Origin: Wolinella sp052170135
GTDB lineage: Bacteria; Campylobacterota; Campylobacteria; Campylobacterales; Helicobacteraceae
DNA length: 64,000 nt
Assembly: GCA_052170135.1 (NCBI GenBank)
Contig: JBQNBC010000002.1
Coordinates: 1 to 64,000, forward strand
Reading direction: 5' to 3'
Of the stretch, positions 61,307-64,000 are shown one piece after another. Position numbers and translations under genes: made by a program. Position 1 is the first letter of the stretch. Every line of letters starts with the position of its first letter. The notes under the pieces are model-generated. The model was not told where the DNA came from. It saw only the letters and a program-made list of their open reading frames with translations, and searched no databases.

Positions 61307-61666
61307 ATGACGATATTTGAGAAGATTGTAGCTGGTGAGATTCCTTGCAATAAAGTGCACGAAAATGATGAGTTTTTAGCTTTTCACGACATAAACCCAA
61401 AAGCACCAATTCATGTGCTAGCAATCCCAAAGAAGTGGGTTAAAGATTTACAAGATGTAGACGCATCACAAATGGTAGGTATGACGCTCTTTATCCAAGA
61501 GGTCGCAAAAAAACTAGGGCTTGACAAAGCTGGCTATCGTGTTGTCACAAATATCGGTTATGATGGCGGTCAAGAAGTGCCACATTTACACTTTCATATC
61601 CTCGGTGGGACACGACTCACGTGGCTTGACTTGCGAGATAGCAATAATCCACGAGAGAGCATTTAG
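61307..61666 (+). CDS. HIT-family nucleotide hydrolase (HinT-like)
   Basis: From ATG at 61307 (AAAAGGAG upstream) the product is 119 residues. The histidine triad is PHLHFHILGG near the C-terminus, and TIFEKIVAGEIPCNKVHEND is the standard N-terminus. Such proteins hydrolyse purine nucleoside phosphoramidates. From memory HP0404 occupies the same place next to pheS. An earlier ATG at 61247 would place the promoter box inside the gene and is rejected. Confidence 0.92.
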   Translation: MTIFEKIVAGEIPCNKVHENDEFLAFHDINPKAPIHVLAIPKKWVKDLQDVDASQMVGMTLFIQEVAKKLGLDKAGYRVVTNIGYDGGQEVPHLHFHILGGTRLTWLDLRDSNNPRESI

Positions 61667-61670
61667 TGTT

Positions 61671-61700
61671 GCCAGACTCACTGTTTAGGTGGGTCTTGGC
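61671..61700 (+). terminator. Terminator hairpin after the HIT gene
   Basis: GCCAGACTCAC and GTGGGTCTTGGC can pair with one bulge around TGTTTAG, 4 bases after the stop; TTGTTTT follows a few bases on. Confidence 0.55.
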
Positions 61701-61799
61701 GCATTGTTTTCCCTAGATTCTTTATGGTTATGAGGCAGTAATTTCTAAGCTTATAGCAAAAAGTAAAGAATCTCATAAACAAAAACATGACAATTCGTA

Positions 61800-62426
61800 T
61801 CAAGTTTTCCTCGATTTTATACTAGCTTCAAAAGCAAGAATTTCAAGCTTTTTATCCACGCCTCCACGCGCACTATATCCGCCATTGCCACTCTTTGCTA
61901 TAACTCTATGACAAGGATATAGAAGTACAATTTTATTGCTAGCCATTACACGCGCTACAGCCCTTTGATGTGCGCCTACACGCGCGCCAAGCTCGCTATA
62001 AGTAATGGTCTCACCAAAACCCACATCGCATAGCACGCGCAAAATCCGTTCACTAAACTCGCTAGCAAATGCACAAGGAAAACAAACCTCTCCAATAAGC
62101 TCACCGCGCAAGAATTGCTCTATAGCAACTTTGGTATATTCTAGCAATTCAAGGGCGCTCATATCGGCTGGCGTTAGCAATTTGACTAATATTTCATGTC
62201 TCCATAAAAGTTTGCTAGTTTCTGTGTCCTGATGTAAAAGAATCGATTCTATACCAGCCTCTACACGCTTGTATGGAGTGCTCACCTCCTTTGTTAAGAG
62301 AGAATCGCAATGTGCCTCAAGCATGATAATTTCTTTATCAGTTGCAAATCTTAAACCCTCGACACGCTCATCGCTTGCGCTTATTTTCACCCAGCCTAGC
62401 GTGGTTTTGCAATACTCATGCCACAC
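61800..62426 (-). CDS. ogt: Methylated-DNA--protein-cysteine methyltransferase
   Basis: A 208-residue suicide repair protein for O6-methylguanine. The active site is LLYPCHRVI with the acceptor Cys, preceded by GETITYSELGARVG and the helix-turn-helix Arg finger (HQRAVARVMASN). The N-terminal domain is poorly conserved, as usual. Start GTG at 62424-62426 directly abuts the ubiD stop, with no obvious ribosome site, so translation may be coupled to ubiD. Confidence 0.92.
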   Translation of the reverse strand: MWHEYCKTTLGWVKISASDERVEGLRFATDKEIIMLEAHCDSLLTKEVSTPYKRVEAGIESILLHQDTETSKLLWRHEILVKLLTPADMSALELLEYTKVAIEQFLRGELIGEVCFPCAFASEFSERILRVLCDVGFGETITYSELGARVGAHQRAVARVMASNKIVLLYPCHRVIAKSGNGGYSARGGVDKKLEILAFEASIKSRKT

Positions 62427-64000
62427 TTAGAGTGTCTTTGGTGAGGAGCAGAGATGAAAAGCACGCTCAAACTCATCATTAATCTCTATAATTTTTCGCT
62501 CGCATAGACTGTCGATTACACTTTTTGTGCAATCGGTCTCTAATGGCCACTCTCGTGTATATCCATCGACTTCACATTTATCTGTTGCATCTATTATCAC
62601 GCACGTATTGCATATTTTTACATCTCGCTTAGCATCTATATTATTTACAACGCGCCAAACAACCATGTATAGATTCTTTAGATCATTTTTTTCATCATCT
62701 AAAAGTATGATAATTTTCGTATGCTTTCTAATATCTAGCCCATCAGCAAGATTTTCAAGAAGGCTACGCGCACCTTTTTTGACGCCTACAAGTGTGATTG
62801 GATTCTTTGTATCTATGAAAATCTGCCTAACGCGCACAAGCTCATGCCAAAATCCACTAAGAATCGTTGATAGTCTCTCATCACTTAGTGGCTCTTCCAC
62901 GCCCTGTACAATTTCACCAGTGGCATCAAGAGCTAACTTTCCACCCTCAGCATATTTCAGGCTAGCATGATCTAGCGCGTCACAAATTCCTTCGCTAATA
63001 ACAATCTTATCTGTGCTAAAACGATCTAAAACATATCGTGTAAACGCATAACCATCGCGTAAAGATGGAGCACTCTCATCAACAAAAATTGCATGCTTCA
63101 CAAAGCTCATCTGTCCAACACCCCAAAATGCATGCATAATCTGCGAGGCATGCCCTGGGTAGTTTGGCGCGATTTTAGCAAGAATTAAATTGTGAAAGAC
63201 ACCATTTTCAGGCATGTAGTAGTCGATTAGGTTTGGCGCAGTAGTCTTTAAAAGTGGCAAGAAAATACGCTCCGTTGGGAATCCAAGATATTTATCCTCA
63301 AGAGGCGGCTTGCCAACGACAGTAGCCAAATATAGCGGATTTTGCTTGTGTGTTATCGCACTCACCTCTAGGACTGGATATGGCTCAATAGGAGTATAAA
63401 AGCCCGTGTGATCACCAAAAGGCCCCTCTAGCTCGCTCACTTCTGGATCTACCCAACCTTCGATGACAAAGTCCGCATCATAAGGCACATACAGCGGATT
63501 TGTGCGACATTTGACAAGCTCAGCGCGATGATTCCTTATAAAACCATAAAGAAGTAACTCGAAAATACCATGTGGCAATGGTGCAGTACCACACCATGTA
63601 TAAAGAGGATCGCCACCTATAGCAATTGAGACTGGCATTTTTGTACCAGTCTTTTTATATTCATGAAAGAGATGCGCAGAATCCTTATGTATCTGCCAGT
63701 GCAGTCCTAGGCGATTCTTGTTGTATACCTGTAGACGATACATGCCTAGGTTATGCACGTTGCCATCTATGCTCTGAGTATAGACCTGCCCCATAGTGAT
63801 AAATGCTCCACCATCACGCTCCCACGTAGTAAGGATTGGCAACTCGCTCAAATCAACCTCATCTCCTAGCTTTATTACCTGCTGACACAGACCTTTATTT
63901 TTAGTGCGCTTTGGTGGGATGTTTAGCATACGCATAGCTTTTGGTAGTGCACATATCGCCTCAAAGAATCCAAGATTCATTTTTGGTTTTAAAAGCGCAC
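62427..64000 (-). CDS. ubiD: UbiD family decarboxylase (5' partial)
   Basis: The reading frame runs open to the window edge, so the N-terminus is missing (about 524 residues seen; the family in this phylum is near 600). The prenylated-FMN site is recognisable: ELEGPFGDHTGFY with the catalytic Glu, and GKPPLEDKYLGFPTERIFLPLL. UbiD enzymes remove a ring carboxylate; in menaquinone-using Campylobacterota the homologue is placed in the futalosine pathway. It needs prenyl-FMN from UbiX, which is not in the window. An internal ATG at 63978-63980 is not the true start because no stop precedes it. Confidence 0.92.
   Translation of the reverse strand, partial: ALLKPKMNLGFFEAICALPKAMRMLNIPPKRTKNKGLCQQVIKLGDEVDLSELPILTTWERDGGAFITMGQVYTQSIDGNVHNLGMYRLQVYNKNRLGLHWQIHKDSAHLFHEYKKTGTKMPVSIAIGGDPLYTWCGTAPLPHGIFELLLYGFIRNHRAELVKCRTNPLYVPYDADFVIEGWVDPEVSELEGPFGDHTGFYTPIEPYPVLEVSAITHKQNPLYLATVVGKPPLEDKYLGFPTERIFLPLLKTTAPNLIDYYMPENGVFHNLILAKIAPNYPGHASQIMHAFWGVGQMSFVKHAIFVDESAPSLRDGYAFTRYVLDRFSTDKIVISEGICDALDHASLKYAEGGKLALDATGEIVQGVEEPLSDERLSTILSGFWHELVRVRQIFIDTKNPITLVGVKKGARSLLENLADGLDIRKHTKIIILLDDEKNDLKNLYMVVWRVVNNIDAKRDVKICNTCVIIDATDKCEVDGYTREWPLETDCTKSVIDSLCERKIIEINDEFERAFHLCSSPKTL

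Larger units (their letters stand above)
1..64000. repeat. Dispersed over-represented hexamer AGAATC/GATTCT
   Basis: The hexamer AGAATC (reverse GATTCT, often within AGAATCT/AGATTCT) recurs throughout genes and gaps in both orientations. By hand I count about 12 in the first 1.9 kb and about 12 within clpB (2.6 kb), against roughly one per 2 kb expected for a hexamer on two strands at even base use. It contains the GANTC methylation target. Purpose unknown; see findings. Confidence 0.7.

Overview
The window looks like a chromosomal stretch of a Helicobacter-type member of the Campylobacterota, closer to the enterohepatic group than to H. pylori. From memory, several gene blocks match the order in known genomes: serA / small membrane protein / rpsA / ispH / aroA / pheT / pheS / HIT (H. 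pylori HP0397-HP0404), coaX / two envelope proteins / dut / greA / lpxB / coiled-coil protein / hypA (HP0862-HP0869), and plsC / SH3-like protein / purQ / purS / purC / ctpA next to clpB (C. jejuni Cj0509-Cj0516). A single XerH-type recombinase, short HisG and argH also fit. H. pylori itself lacks hisG, so it is not the source. By eye the DNA is moderately AT-rich and unusually full of the hexamer AGAATC/GATTCT. There is no rRNA, tRNA, CRISPR array, insertion sequence or prophage that I can support.

Layout. 1-7.4 kb: an arsenate-reductase-like gene and hisS on the minus strand, then an LPS-core pair (WaaG-like and WaaF), a small metal-binding protein, and a block of three pseudopilin-like genes plus a PilT ATPase on the plus strand. 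7.6-15.8 kb: a class V aminotransferase with cysK, then acnB, a small cysteine-rich secreted protein, and the tightly coupled argH-osmC-ubiE operon. 15.8-19.6 kb: the decayed part of the window, with two clear pseudogenes around a PAS protein, a GH18-like secreted protein and an Rrf2 regulator. 19.6-27.5 kb: the plsC / SH3-like / purQSC / ctpA operon and clpB behind an HspR-like operator. 27.7-34.4 kb: macA-macB-outer membrane efflux genes and a PepSY/DUF4198 iron-type pair behind a Fur-box-like palindrome. 34.8-40.2 kb: nrdG, a YhcH-like gene, xerH with a dif-like site, a NYN nuclease-like protein and a degenerate GGDEF-EAL protein. 40-64 kb: almost entirely minus-strand housekeeping genes (hisG, coaX, envelope lipoproteins, dut, greA, lpxB, hypA, hypE, dnaJ, serA, rpsA, ispH, aroA, pheT, pheS, ogt, ubiD), with recR, a cytochrome c and a HIT protein on the plus strand.

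How it fits together. Most genes are core metabolism (TCA, purine, cysteine, serine, shikimate, isoprenoid, menaquinone), translation, envelope building and protein quality control. The accessory or regulatory points of interest are the pseudopilin-PilT block, the Fur- and HspR-type operators, a palindrome at the cysK promoter in a genome segment that also encodes an Rrf2 regulator, the XerH/dif-like pair at a switch in gene orientation, and a strong genome-wide-looking hexamer bias. I found no gene cluster that I would call a wholly new system; the best leads are listed in the findings.
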